Shown here in pieces: positions 1 to 7,667 of a stretch of DNA of 19,778 bases. The notes under the pieces are model-generated. The model was given only the letters and a program-made list of their open reading frames with translations, had not been told where the DNA came from and did not search any database. The position numbers and the translations under genes are program-made. Positions within the stretch are counted from its first letter, which is position 1. The number at the start of each line of letters is the position of its first letter. The stretch covers positions 1 to 19,778 of the forward strand of contig JAGXLH010000020.1 in the NCBI GenBank assembly GCA_018334795.1, given 5' to 3'. The stretch comes from Thermoplasmatota archaeon. GTDB taxonomy: Archaea; Thermoplasmatota; E2; DHVEG-1.

Positions 1-287
1 ATTCGGCAAATGGTTGCGAAGAATGTTTTGATTTATTAGAGAACGGTAAAATCCCTGATCTTATTTTGTTAGATATTATGATGCCTGAGATAAGTGGATG
101 GGATGTTTATGCTCGTTTACAAGAAAATGAGGAGTGGAAGAAAATCCCGGTTGTCTTTTTAACTGCAAAAACTGATGATTATAGTAAAGGATTTGGTAAA
201 CTAGTTAGTGAGGATTATATTGAAAAACCGTTTGAACTTGATGAATTAGCAAGAAGAATTGATGAGGTGCTTGAAAAAAAAGGATGA
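1..287 (+). CDS. Response regulator receiver (CheY-like) protein, 5' end missing
   Basis: The reading frame is open from base 3, so the gene starts left of the window; about 94 C-terminal residues are visible. It is a single receiver domain without an output domain. The phospho-acceptor Asp lies in LILLDIMMP, the conserved switch Thr in VVFLTAKT, and the conserved Lys in YIEKPF; only the N-terminal acidic pair is cut off. Receiver domains take phosphate from a histidine kinase and signal by protein contact. It closely resembles the response regulator at 9699-10094 (shared SGW, ENxxWKKIPVVFLTA and EDYxEKPF blocks), so the two are paralogues. The next gene follows about 70 bases downstream on the same strand and may be a partner. 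Family certain; target unknown. Confidence 0.93.
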   Translation, partial: SANGCEECFDLLENGKIPDLILLDIMMPEISGWDVYARLQENEEWKKIPVVFLTAKTDDYSKGFGKLVSEDYIEKPFELDELARRIDEVLEKKG

Positions 288-358
288 TTACAATTGTATA
301 GTGGAGGGAGCACAAAACTATATTTTTGCAAAAAAAATTAACTTGGGAGATGAATTCC

Positions 359-1555
359 ATGCATGATCGAATAGACCATACTGCAGTAAAAGCCATCCTT
401 AATACCCTTCGTCGAAAAATCGCTCGGAGAACCTCTGATGATGAAGCAGTGTCCATGCTTTCTCAATTTATTGAAGAATTAACCCCACAATATGAATTTT
501 TAAAATATGTTAGTGTGAATAAAAAAATTTATTCTGAGAGTGAATCTATCTGGGTAGCACCTGAACTTAGCAATGCTAATCAGAACGAGGTTTTTTCCGC
601 ATTGCATCAACTTGTAAAAAAAAGTGTTTTTGAAATGAAAGAAAAAGCAGATTTCTTTTTCATTCGAGAGTTTCAGGATGCCTTTGAAGATATGGATGTT
701 GTTCATAAAACAATGACAGAGGATATTCCTCTAGATGAAATGCAACATGAATATCTTATTAATCGTGCGCACACCTTATCATTAGAAAAAAATCAGTTGA
801 TTATAAATGTAATTCATTCGTTGCTATCTGTAGCAAACACAAATCTTTCAGAAAATGAATCTGTGCAAGTGATGGAAAAAACATTTTTAGAACTTCTTCC
901 AAAATATCCGTTTTTTCATTCTGTTAATATCGTAAAAAATGCTGAATTAAAAGGGTATTACACTGTTGAATTATCAGATAATTTTCAAAAAATACCAACA
1001 TTTCAATTCGCTGATGCGCTTTATAATTTAATTTATCATGTTGGAGCCCATCTAGATTTTAACCAATCCACTCAATTTCAACGTATATTATTGCAAAAAC
1101 TTGGTAAAAGAAACGCTGAATTATTGCGCAAATTAAACGTTCCAATAGACAATATTTCCATTGCTAAATCCAACGTATCTCAACAAGATATCATGCAACG
1201 ACTGATCGATTCATTAATTGAACTAATCGGTGAGAGAACCTCTGAATATTTTGCTGTGGCAGTTATGATAAAAATGATTGATAATGTAAAAAAATCCCAT
1301 GAGTTACTCACAAAAATACAAATATCTAAAAACAAGGATGATTTCAGTATACAATTCGCTGATGATTTCAATTCTGCTGATGAAACTGATTTTCGAAAGA
1401 CTGTGAAATCATTAATCCAAGCAATTGGTGCCCACCTTGGTAAAAAAAGAGGGGATTTCATTGAGGAATTAAAAAAGAAACTTGGAAAGGAATATGTGTC
1501 CTCTTTTGAAAGAATGGGGCTCAATTTCCACATCCTCGAAATGAAACTAAATTAA
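359..1555 (+). CDS. Unrecognised protein with three tandem copies of a ~120-residue domain
   Basis: No known family is recognised. The 398-residue product contains three related segments, roughly residues 8-122, 145-268 and 275-395. Each begins with an amphipathic helix (AILNTL, VIHSLL, LIDSLI), passes through a beta-like stretch, then an L..LI..VGAHL-type helix (clearest in copies 2 and 3: VGAHL, IGAHL), a KLG..-type helix, and ends in a short LNVPI/MGLNF-like motif. No signal peptide or membrane segment is seen, so it is probably cytoplasmic. The ATG at 359 is chosen because GGGAGATGA lies just upstream at good spacing; ATG 350 and TTG 326 are in-frame alternatives. It follows a response regulator on the same strand, so a signalling-adaptor role is possible but is inference only. 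Confidence 0.85.
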   Translation: MHDRIDHTAVKAILNTLRRKIARRTSDDEAVSMLSQFIEELTPQYEFLKYVSVNKKIYSESESIWVAPELSNANQNEVFSALHQLVKKSVFEMKEKADFFFIREFQDAFEDMDVVHKTMTEDIPLDEMQHEYLINRAHTLSLEKNQLIINVIHSLLSVANTNLSENESVQVMEKTFLELLPKYPFFHSVNIVKNAELKGYYTVELSDNFQKIPTFQFADALYNLIYHVGAHLDFNQSTQFQRILLQKLGKRNAELLRKLNVPIDNISIAKSNVSQQDIMQRLIDSLIELIGERTSEYFAVAVMIKMIDNVKKSHELLTKIQISKNKDDFSIQFADDFNSADETDFRKTVKSLIQAIGAHLGKKRGDFIEELKKKLGKEYVSSFERMGLNFHILEMKLN

Positions 1556-1559
1556 AAAA
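1554..1559 (-). terminator. Poly-T terminator after the racemase operon
   Basis: A run of six T on the minus strand lies a few bases beyond the racemase stop, in the ten-base gap between two convergent genes. Archaeal RNA polymerase commonly terminates at such runs. It also overlaps the last codons of the plus-strand gene. Confidence 0.4.
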
Positions 1560-1565
1560 GATCAA

Positions 1566-2648
1566 CTAGATTTTACAATCAATAGGATCATATGATTTCT
1601 GAACATAATTACTTGTAAACAAATGAACAAGAGCACCATATTTTGGAATGAAAAAGACCGTGTCCCCAACATTATATCTTTTTCCAGGAAGCTGAAGAAT
1701 AAGATGATCACTACTGCCACCAAGAACAGAAATAGTTTCATCACACGGAAGTAAATCATCTAAAATAGTATCCTGCATTCCAACCGCTGCAATACCTCTT
1801 ATGATTTCACCATGATCTTCAAACACCGGTTTTTCACCAAAAGCATTCTCTGTGAGATCACCATCAGGAACACTTGGTTTCTTCTTCACTTCAATTAACT
1901 CAGCTTCTAGAACAAAAGCATCTTGAAAAGTTTGATCTATACTAGTTCGATGAATCGTTTCTCTACCAAGAAGAATGCCTTCACCGACACGTAATTGATT
2001 GATACGAGAATGAAATGGTTTTTGGGCAAGTCGAGGGATATTAGCAGTATTTCCACCACTAATCAATGTGAATGTGATTCCTTGTTCTTGTTCAATACCG
2101 TCAATTAGTTGAAGGAATTCACTGATTTTTTGTTCAGTAGGGATAACTCCACTAAAACAGGTAAGATTCATTCCTATTCCCAGTAAGTGCAATGAATCAG
2201 TTGAGTTCACAAACGAAATAAGATCACTAAATTCTTCAGAAAGAATGCCCTCACGAAGTTCGCCTAGTTCAGCCATGAGTAACACATTATGAGTTTTTTC
2301 CTGGTTTCTGGATTCTTTATCTAATGCTTTTAAAACTACCAATTCAGTATTAATCGAACTATCTGCATATTCAACAACTTCTGATATCTCACTTAACATC
2401 GGTGACCGAAGTAACATGCAAGAAGCGGCAGGTAACTTTTCTTTTAATCGTTTAATATTTGAAATTCGGGAATCAGCTAGACCGGTAGCACCACCATCAA
2501 GCATAGCTTTACCAACGTTTGGATCACCACAACTCGCCTTAGTCACTCCCACGATCTCAATTCCAGATCTTTTTGCAATGTTAACTATGGTTTCAGTGTT
2601 CTTTTCAATTTTTTCAAGGTTAATATGAAGTTTAGGAAATTCATTCAT
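1566..2648 (-). CDS. Ornithine-racemase-like PLP amino-acid racemase (alanine racemase N-terminal fold)
   Basis: A fold-type III PLP enzyme of the Orr/YhfX-like group, about 360 residues. The Schiff-base lysine is Lys37 in GVTKASCGDP. Family signatures are the ADSRxxNIKRL stretch, the GGNTANIPRL motif that binds the cofactor phosphate, and LRVGEGILLGRE. Characterised relatives racemise ornithine (clostridial Orr) or other amino acids; the substrate here cannot be read from sequence. The ATG at 2648 is chosen because its codon overlaps the end of the M20 gene (ATGAATGA, 8-base overlap) and aligns with family starts; a GTG at 2657 is possible. It is the last gene of a three-gene overlapping operon with an M20 hydrolase and a PLP-like/GNAT fusion, which points to a joint amino-acid pathway. 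Confidence 0.88.
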   Translation of the reverse strand: MNEFPKLHINLEKIEKNTETIVNIAKRSGIEIVGVTKASCGDPNVGKAMLDGGATGLADSRISNIKRLKEKLPAASCMLLRSPMLSEISEVVEYADSSINTELVVLKALDKESRNQEKTHNVLLMAELGELREGILSEEFSDLISFVNSTDSLHLLGIGMNLTCFSGVIPTEQKISEFLQLIDGIEQEQGITFTLISGGNTANIPRLAQKPFHSRINQLRVGEGILLGRETIHRTSIDQTFQDAFVLEAELIEVKKKPSVPDGDLTENAFGEKPVFEDHGEIIRGIAAVGMQDTILDDLLPCDETISVLGGSSDHLILQLPGKRYNVGDTVFFIPKYGALVHLFTSNYVQKSYDPIDCKI

Positions 2649-3924
2649 GATAGACACTCATTAAAAAAGATAATAAATAATTCGCAGTTTCAATAATTTC
2701 CTGCTTATGCACATATTCATCAGGGGCATGAATATTTCCTCCACCCGGTCCAAACACTAAGGTTGGAGCTTTTGATCGTGTTCCAAACAAATTAAAATCA
2801 CCAACACTCCTAGTAGTAAATCGACAATCTAAGGAATGCTCTGACGAAGTATTAGATGGTACATTAAAAACAGAATTGTATGTTTTCACCATATCAAAAA
2901 AACGTTTTATGTACGTAGAATCTTGGTTTACAAACGGTTTGTATTCTAAACTAGGATCCGGAGAATGCCTTTTATACACTTGAACTTTTGATTTCAAACG
3001 TAATGCTTTAACTATCTTTTCAATCTCACGGATAATCGATGCAACATCCTCCCCAAGCATAATCTGCCGATTAATCAATACTCTGCAATACTCAGGAACC
3101 GTAAACGTTGGATCGCCACCTTCAATATTTAACACTACATAATGACCTCGGCCACGTTTAATATTCGTAAATATATCAAAATGAGCAAGTTCAGAAATAA
3201 GAACTGCTGCATCATGTAATGCATTTATCCCTCTAGATGGATGTGACGCATGAGCTGCTCGACCAAAAAACTCAATTTCTAAAACTACTCGTCCTTCAGC
3301 ACCAACAATGGAAACCGGAAAAACAGTTTCATGAATCTTATCATGTGTGAAACAATAATCATTCACTGAAAGAATAGGAGACGGCTCAGTAATTACAATA
3401 AGATCATAATCATCAAAGCAATATTCCCGAAGCAAGGTATCTGCCCCAAGTGAAAATGGTGATTCTTCACCAAAAACACAACTTAGAAACACTTCACCAT
3501 TAAACTCAGGTTTTCTCTTTGAAAACGCAATCAGAGCCATGATAGCAGCAGCCATCCCACCCTTCATATCAGCTGCACCACGCCCATAAATACGACCATT
3601 CTCTTCAACAGCAGCAAACGGAGGATGTTTCCATCGTTCAGGGCGCTGCACACCTACGGTGTCCAAATGACCATTTAACATGATCTTCGGACCGTTTCCA
3701 TTACCAAGCTTAACATATAAATTTTCAAAATTATGATAGGTAATATACGGATTTTTAATGGTTTGTCTAACCACGGGAAGATTATTATTTTTTAAATAAT
3801 CCTCAGTGTATTTATAAACTTCATCTCCATCAGTAACTGAACTTGGTATGCGAATAAGTTGTTTCGTTAAGGTTAACAAATCAATTGTTTCCTCAGCAGT
3901 TAACCGTTTACAATTGTGATTCAT
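2641..3924 (-). CDS. M20-family metallopeptidase / amino-acid deacylase (ArgE/DapE-like)
   Basis: A zinc-dependent amidohydrolase of the M20 (ArgE/DapE/CPG2, also YgeY-like) family, 427 residues, probably cytoplasmic. Visible motifs in order are GHLDT (metal His86, Asp88), GRGAADMKGG (bridging Asp119), GEES (catalytic Glu153, metal Glu154), a VITEP metal-ligand segment near 180, the dimerisation-domain HASHPSRGINA block, and the C-terminal FGPG..NIHAPDE with the last metal His. Members deacylate N-acyl amino acids or cleave dipeptides; the substrate here is not determinable. The ATG at 3924 overlaps the upstream gene by 17 bases; a TTG at 3936 is less likely. The next gene, a racemase, overlaps its 3' end. 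A GNAT acetyltransferase domain upstream makes an acetylate-then-deacetylate scheme attractive, but that is inference. Confidence 0.9.
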   Translation of the reverse strand: MNHNCKRLTAEETIDLLTLTKQLIRIPSSVTDGDEVYKYTEDYLKNNNLPVVRQTIKNPYITYHNFENLYVKLGNGNGPKIMLNGHLDTVGVQRPERWKHPPFAAVEENGRIYGRGAADMKGGMAAAIMALIAFSKRKPEFNGEVFLSCVFGEESPFSLGADTLLREYCFDDYDLIVITEPSPILSVNDYCFTHDKIHETVFPVSIVGAEGRVVLEIEFFGRAAHASHPSRGINALHDAAVLISELAHFDIFTNIKRGRGHYVVLNIEGGDPTFTVPEYCRVLINRQIMLGEDVASIIREIEKIVKALRLKSKVQVYKRHSPDPSLEYKPFVNQDSTYIKRFFDMVKTYNSVFNVPSNTSSEHSLDCRFTTRSVGDFNLFGTRSKAPTLVFGPGGGNIHAPDEYVHKQEIIETANYLLSFLMSVYHE

Positions 3925-5302
3925 GTTCCGATCCAACGTACAACATTCGATAATATTTCTTCCTTAATCCCATTTTTTCATATAATCGTATTGCTTTTTT
4001 ATTATTGGTCTCCACATGCAAAGAAAGATCACCATTACTTACTTGAATTGCTTTCTGTAAAAGTTCCGTTGCAATTCCTTTGCCTTTCACCGTTTTCTTC
4101 GTTGCTATATACGATAGATGATACTTTGGGAAAAATGTATCATAGTTACTTCGTGAAAGAATAGCAATACCCACAAGTGCCCCTGAATCAAAAGCACTAA
4201 GCACATGACCATACTCAAATGCATTTTCCACAGCTTCCTTCATTTCAGGCATCGGATCTGAAAATTCCAATAACCAATCATCTAATTTCTTCAAAAAAGA
4301 TTCATACGAAATATCTAAATCCTTCTTTGAAATCTCCTGAATGGTTAAATCAACTTTTCCATCATCTAAAATAAGAACATGATTTCCTTCAGCAATATCT
4401 CCATTTTCTGCTGCCTTCATAAACGCGGCAATAGGAAAAGCATTTCGTTGACTTAACTTAATTTTCTCGATTTTTTTGAATTGTTTCGTATACCGTCGAA
4501 GTTCCTCATCAGTAACTCCAAGGGCCCGTCCATATGTTGCATAAATGGCATTTAGTGCATCTTGTCCATTTTGACAATTCCAATTCACCATCGTTCGACT
4601 CGCACTTGTTCTATTCACTGATTTAGGATCAATCTTCCGAAAGGTTTCATATCCTTTCTTATAACTTTCTATTATTGCGTTACCATTTTCAGTACTAACT
4701 GCCCATAGGCGAGGGAGAACATCAATGCTTTCATCTATCCAAAGTTGTTTAAACCCAAGATGAAGCCCTGAAATAGAAGATCCATCAAAAGTTTGACAGA
4801 ATACACTATCAATTATCCCGTCAAATCTTTGAGAAAGCTCACGAGCAATATATGAAAAAGCATACATGTTAATCATACTATTTGCAAGCCCAAAATTGGC
4901 ATCATACCAATTTTTTTCTTTTGAAATACGGCGGCTTTCTTCAACACATTCATTATATGTTCGTCCAAATTCACGAATTTCAACGTTATCATGTACAAAC
5001 AATTTTTTTCTTGAAATCTTCTTTTTATTTGGAACATAAAAAACACATTTTACATCAAAAAATTGTGAAAGATATGAAAGAGATCCGCCAATAGTACCAA
5101 ATGTCCCCATGCAAATAGTGTGTTTTCCTCGAGTAAGTGCATCTCTAATGATAAGATATGCTAATCTATCCTCTCGATGTCCTGAAGGATTATTTCCTTC
5201 TAATTTAAGATAAATCTTAGAAACACCAAGTTTTCTTTCTAAATTTTTTGCTCTAACTAACGGTGTTCTTCCAACACGTTGTTCAAAAACTCGTTCTACC
5301 AT
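3908..5302 (-). CDS. Fold-type II PLP-enzyme-like domain lacking the catalytic Lys, fused to a GNAT acetyltransferase
   Basis: A two-domain protein of 464 residues. Residues 1 to about 318 resemble the threonine synthase/OrtB-like fold II family: an N-terminal GRTPLVRAKNLE, then LEGNNPSGHREDR, where members normally read NPTGxxKDR. The Schiff-base lysine position is Glu44 (GAG codon at 5171-5173). The following glycine-rich loop (GTFGTIGG, 66-73) also lacks the usual cofactor-contacting Asn. Residues about 333-464 are a GNAT domain with an acetyl-CoA loop VKGKGIAT (405-412) and a C-terminal NNKKAIRLYEKMGL motif. Hence the first domain is probably not a conventional PLP enzyme, or it binds ligand only. 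The ATG at 5302 starts near the conserved GRTP; a TTG at 5326 is the alternative. It is the first gene of the overlapping operon with M20 and racemase genes. Domain calls are firm, function is not. Confidence 0.85.
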   Translation of the reverse strand: MVERVFEQRVGRTPLVRAKNLERKLGVSKIYLKLEGNNPSGHREDRLAYLIIRDALTRGKHTICMGTFGTIGGSLSYLSQFFDVKCVFYVPNKKKISRKKLFVHDNVEIREFGRTYNECVEESRRISKEKNWYDANFGLANSMINMYAFSYIARELSQRFDGIIDSVFCQTFDGSSISGLHLGFKQLWIDESIDVLPRLWAVSTENGNAIIESYKKGYETFRKIDPKSVNRTSASRTMVNWNCQNGQDALNAIYATYGRALGVTDEELRRYTKQFKKIEKIKLSQRNAFPIAAFMKAAENGDIAEGNHVLILDDGKVDLTIQEISKKDLDISYESFLKKLDDWLLEFSDPMPEMKEAVENAFEYGHVLSAFDSGALVGIAILSRSNYDTFFPKYHLSYIATKKTVKGKGIATELLQKAIQVSNGDLSLHVETNNKKAIRLYEKMGLRKKYYRMLYVGSEHESQL

Positions 5303-5370
5303 AGTATCAAATCTTCCATCATTCAATATAACACGTAGTATTAATAGTTATGAATTTTTGTAAAAGACCA

Positions 5371-5964
5371 TTATGATTCTGAAAGAATTTCAGCAAGACA
5401 CAATTCAGTAAGGTCAGGAATCGTTTTTGTAGCATCAACTTGAATAAATCGGTCACCGTTACAGATTTGTTCATAATTATTATGGACCTTTCGTAAGAAT
5501 GATTGTTGTTCAAAGAAAATAAGTTCATCTCGGTGTTGTATTCGAGATAATGCTTTCTCTGGAGTAATCCGAAAATAAAAGGTTCGATCTGGATTGAGAA
5601 TACGGCCTTTGCTTAAATCTTGTAGCCATTTGATTGGATTTTTTAATGTTTTTTCAAGTTGCACAGATTGATAGGCATATGTAGATTCAGCATAACGGTC
5701 GCATAAAACGATGTTTCCCTGATCAATCCATTCTTTAATTTTTTTACTATGCTCTATACGATCTGCAATAAAAGTAAATGCAGTGACAAAAGGATCAGAT
5801 TTGGTTTTGATTTGATGCTGTACATATTTTCCTAACCATGTATCTGTAGGTTCAAATGTAATTACAACAGAGCAATCTTTTTGTTTTAAAGCAGTTGCAA
5901 CGTGGTCAATGATAGTAGATTTACCTGAACCATCAATTCCTTCAAAAGTAAAAAATTGGTTCAT
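5371..5964 (-). CDS. tmk: Thymidylate kinase
   Basis: dTMP kinase, converting dTMP to dTDP with ATP in the cytosol. At 197 residues it has normal family length. Motifs are the P-loop FEGIDGSGKST (residues 7-17), the FEPTDTWLG segment after the second strand, DRYAESTYAYQ (the DR[YH] motif binding the substrate), and a Glu/Arg-rich C-terminal half with the LID. The ATG at 5964 is chosen because the P-loop strand starts immediately after it and GAGGCG lies upstream; the frame could extend to 6027 but would overlap priL and add a basic tail. It starts one base after the priL stop, so the two are co-transcribed and probably translationally coupled, joining dTTP supply to replication priming. Confidence 0.95.
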   Translation of the reverse strand: MNQFFTFEGIDGSGKSTIIDHVATALKQKDCSVVITFEPTDTWLGKYVQHQIKTKSDPFVTAFTFIADRIEHSKKIKEWIDQGNIVLCDRYAESTYAYQSVQLEKTLKNPIKWLQDLSKGRILNPDRTFYFRITPEKALSRIQHRDELIFFEQQSFLRKVHNNYEQICNGDRFIQVDATKTIPDLTELCLAEILSES

Positions 5965-5965
5965 C

Positions 5966-7042
5966 TTACGCCTCATTTTTTTTGTTAGGTTTTTTATCAG
6001 ATTTCTTCTTTTTCCGTTTATTTTCAATCTTCCATTTATATCGGTAATAACTTAATGGATGATGAGTTTTTTTACAAATCCTATCAATTTCCTCACTTGG
6101 ACATAATCCATAAGTTTTTAATTTATCACAACCCGGGGGCTTATATGATGTTGAACTTACACCCCCAGTAATATGTTCGATTTGGTATCGAGATTTTTCC
6201 TCATCAAAATCAGGTGCAGTGTTAAATAAATCAATAATGTCCTGTGTGCTTAGTTTTAAGGAATTAAGAAAGGATACAAGAGCAAAACGACCCATATGTG
6301 GCACGTTTTCTCCAGCTTGTACATCTGCTAAGATTCTTTTAATGCAAGGTGGAAGTTTTTTAACATCTAGTTTTCCAACTGGAATGGTTTCATTATTTTT
6401 TCTTTGTGTCGCTATTTTGTTTTGTAAACGCTGGATTTCTTCCGAAAATGTTTTTTGGATCAATTCATGGCAGGGTTTATCCAAAAGTTCATTATTAATC
6501 CGATGACGCAGTGCTTCTTGAGTTACTCGACTTAAGTCTTTTGACGAAAGGGAGATGTATCCATTTTGTAGTTCTCTATTTACAAGTTTCCAATGTTTAT
6601 ATCTTGTTGGTGCATGGGTAAGATAATCTGTAAAATAAATTGAAAGATGTTGGTTCTCTCCATCAAACTGAATATTAAGATTAAATTCTTTTACTATATC
6701 CACTAAAAAGAACGTGTTTTCTTTTATTAAGTTCTTATAAAATCTAACGGCCTCTCCAAGTGCATATCGTCTTGTAAAATAAGAATCATTGATACAACAA
6801 GTGATCATTCGAGAGAGAGGATATGAGAATAATTCCATGATACAATCAGATTCCTTTGAAAGTTGCCTCACACCGACATCTTTGTGTTCAAATGCATGTT
6901 CTACTCGTTCTATGGCAATGCTTCGAGCTCGATCATATAAAGGGTCTTTTATAAGCTCTGTTACGGCTATGCCTTGGTTTTTCACATACGTTTTTGCATC
7001 TTTTAGGAATGGATATCGGGCCAATGTGTTTAATGGTTTCAT
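5966..7042 (-). CDS. priL: DNA primase large subunit PriL (iron-sulphur)
   Basis: Regulatory subunit of the archaeal/eukaryotic-type primase, which pairs with catalytic PriS to make RNA primers. The 358-residue protein has an N-terminal helical domain with the typical ARYPFLKDAK opening and a C-terminal Fe-S domain. Four cysteines fit the 4Fe-4S ligands: Cys233 (LPPCIKRIL), Cys305 (KPPGC), Cys314 (YGLCP) and Cys323 (RICKKTHHPLSYY). A lysine-rich tail (about 340-358) follows. The start at 7042 is supported by GGGGAGAT immediately upstream. tmk follows after one base. priS is not in the window. Confidence 0.95.
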   Translation of the reverse strand: MKPLNTLARYPFLKDAKTYVKNQGIAVTELIKDPLYDRARSIAIERVEHAFEHKDVGVRQLSKESDCIMELFSYPLSRMITCCINDSYFTRRYALGEAVRFYKNLIKENTFFLVDIVKEFNLNIQFDGENQHLSIYFTDYLTHAPTRYKHWKLVNRELQNGYISLSSKDLSRVTQEALRHRINNELLDKPCHELIQKTFSEEIQRLQNKIATQRKNNETIPVGKLDVKKLPPCIKRILADVQAGENVPHMGRFALVSFLNSLKLSTQDIIDLFNTAPDFDEEKSRYQIEHITGGVSSTSYKPPGCDKLKTYGLCPSEEIDRICKKTHHPLSYYRYKWKIENKRKKKKSDKKPNKKNEA

Positions 7043-7135
7043 ATCTCCCCTTGGTACCGGTTATGGGGTTAAATCATTAAGAAATTTTTGTATCGATCTT
7101 TCTGATATTTTGTCATTTTGAAATTTTACCTCACC

Positions 7136-7146
7136 ACATATAAATA
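7136..7146 (+). promoter_or_regulatory. TATA-like box upstream of the 45-residue protein
   Basis: ACATATAAATA lies in the intergenic stretch between divergent priL and the small gene. Transcription about 25 bases downstream would begin near 7170, leaving a leader of roughly 35 bases that contains the Shine-Dalgarno. Assignment is from sequence pattern and spacing only. Confidence 0.4.
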
Positions 7147-7205
7147 CCCTTTTTGACAAAGACTAACATGAAACAAAAAAAGATGGTAAGGGAAGTGAAA
7201 TAAAT

Positions 7206-7343
7206 ATGAAACAAAAACTTATAGAAAAATCAGATTCTGAACCAAAAGAATTCTCAGAAGATTATGATTTTATGACAATTTCCTGGGAAGACACACTAGG
7301 AAAAGAAGTACAATCATTCTGGGAATCATTTGAAGAAGAATAA
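7206..7343 (+). CDS. Small acidic protein, 45 residues, unknown
   Basis: A short reading frame starting ATG, preceded by GGAAGTGA (7191-7198), seven bases upstream and one mismatch from the full archaeal Shine-Dalgarno GGAGGTGA. A TATA-like box lies at 7136-7146. The product is strongly acidic towards its end (ESFEEE), with two Trp in the second half (ISWED, SFWES) and a basic start (MKQKLIEK). It has no cysteine, no signal peptide and no membrane segment. No family is recognised. It stands alone between priL (divergent) and a tRNA gene. The upstream signals make it a likely real gene despite its size; it could be a small regulator or interaction peptide, but nothing in the sequence says which. 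Confidence 0.6.
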   Translation: MKQKLIEKSDSEPKEFSEDYDFMTISWEDTLGKEVQSFWESFEEE

Positions 7344-7537
7344 AAAAAATATCATTAAAAAAAAAGTAAATCTTTTCTTCTCCGTTTAATACATTTAATA
7401 CAAAATTTAAAAACAAAAAATTGAAATTCATTTTAAAAAAAATAGAAAGCAAGATGAATTTATCAAAATGTTCTTTAGCACCATCACAATATATTTTTGT
7501 ACTACTTATTATATTCATGCCAGGGAAAAACAATTAG

Positions 7538-7611
7538 GGGCCCGTAGCTTAGTCTGGCGGAGCGTCTGGCTCATAACCAGATGGTCGTCGGTTCAAATCC
7601 GGCCGGGCCCA
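7538..7611 (+). tRNA. tRNA with CAU anticodon (elongator Met, or Ile2)
   Basis: A complete 74-base cloverleaf. The acceptor GGGCCCG pairs with CGGGCCC, followed by discriminator A7611. The D-arm stem is GCT/AGC. The anticodon arm is TCTGG-CTCATAA-CCAGA with CAT at 7572-7574. The T-arm is GTCGG-TTCAAAT-CCGGC. CCA is not encoded. The anticodon stem lacks the three consecutive G-C pairs of initiators, so it is not tRNA-iMet. Archaea also have a tRNA-Ile2 gene with CAU, modified to agmatidine; the GGGCCCG acceptor cannot be assigned to one or the other by eye. Confidence 0.95.
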
Positions 7612-7667
7612 TCATTTTCTTAATATATCCCACATAACCTTTTTGTAAACCCTGTTGATGCAGGATT

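Noticed and set aside
1180..1533. 117-residue minus-strand frame inside the triple-repeat gene
   Set aside because: Antisense shadow of a coherent coding frame; low-complexity composition and no start signals.
5319..5528. 69-residue minus-strand frame across the tmk 3' end
   Set aside because: Overlaps tmk out of frame; composition and start context do not support a gene.
7270..7533. 87-residue minus-strand open frame between the small gene and the tRNA
   Set aside because: Phe/Ile-rich translation of AT-rich spacer, antisense to the better-supported 45-residue gene, with no Shine-Dalgarno or recognisable domain.
7538..7611. Host attachment site for an integrated element at the tRNA
   Set aside because: No duplicated tRNA 3' fragment and no integrase gene are present in the window.
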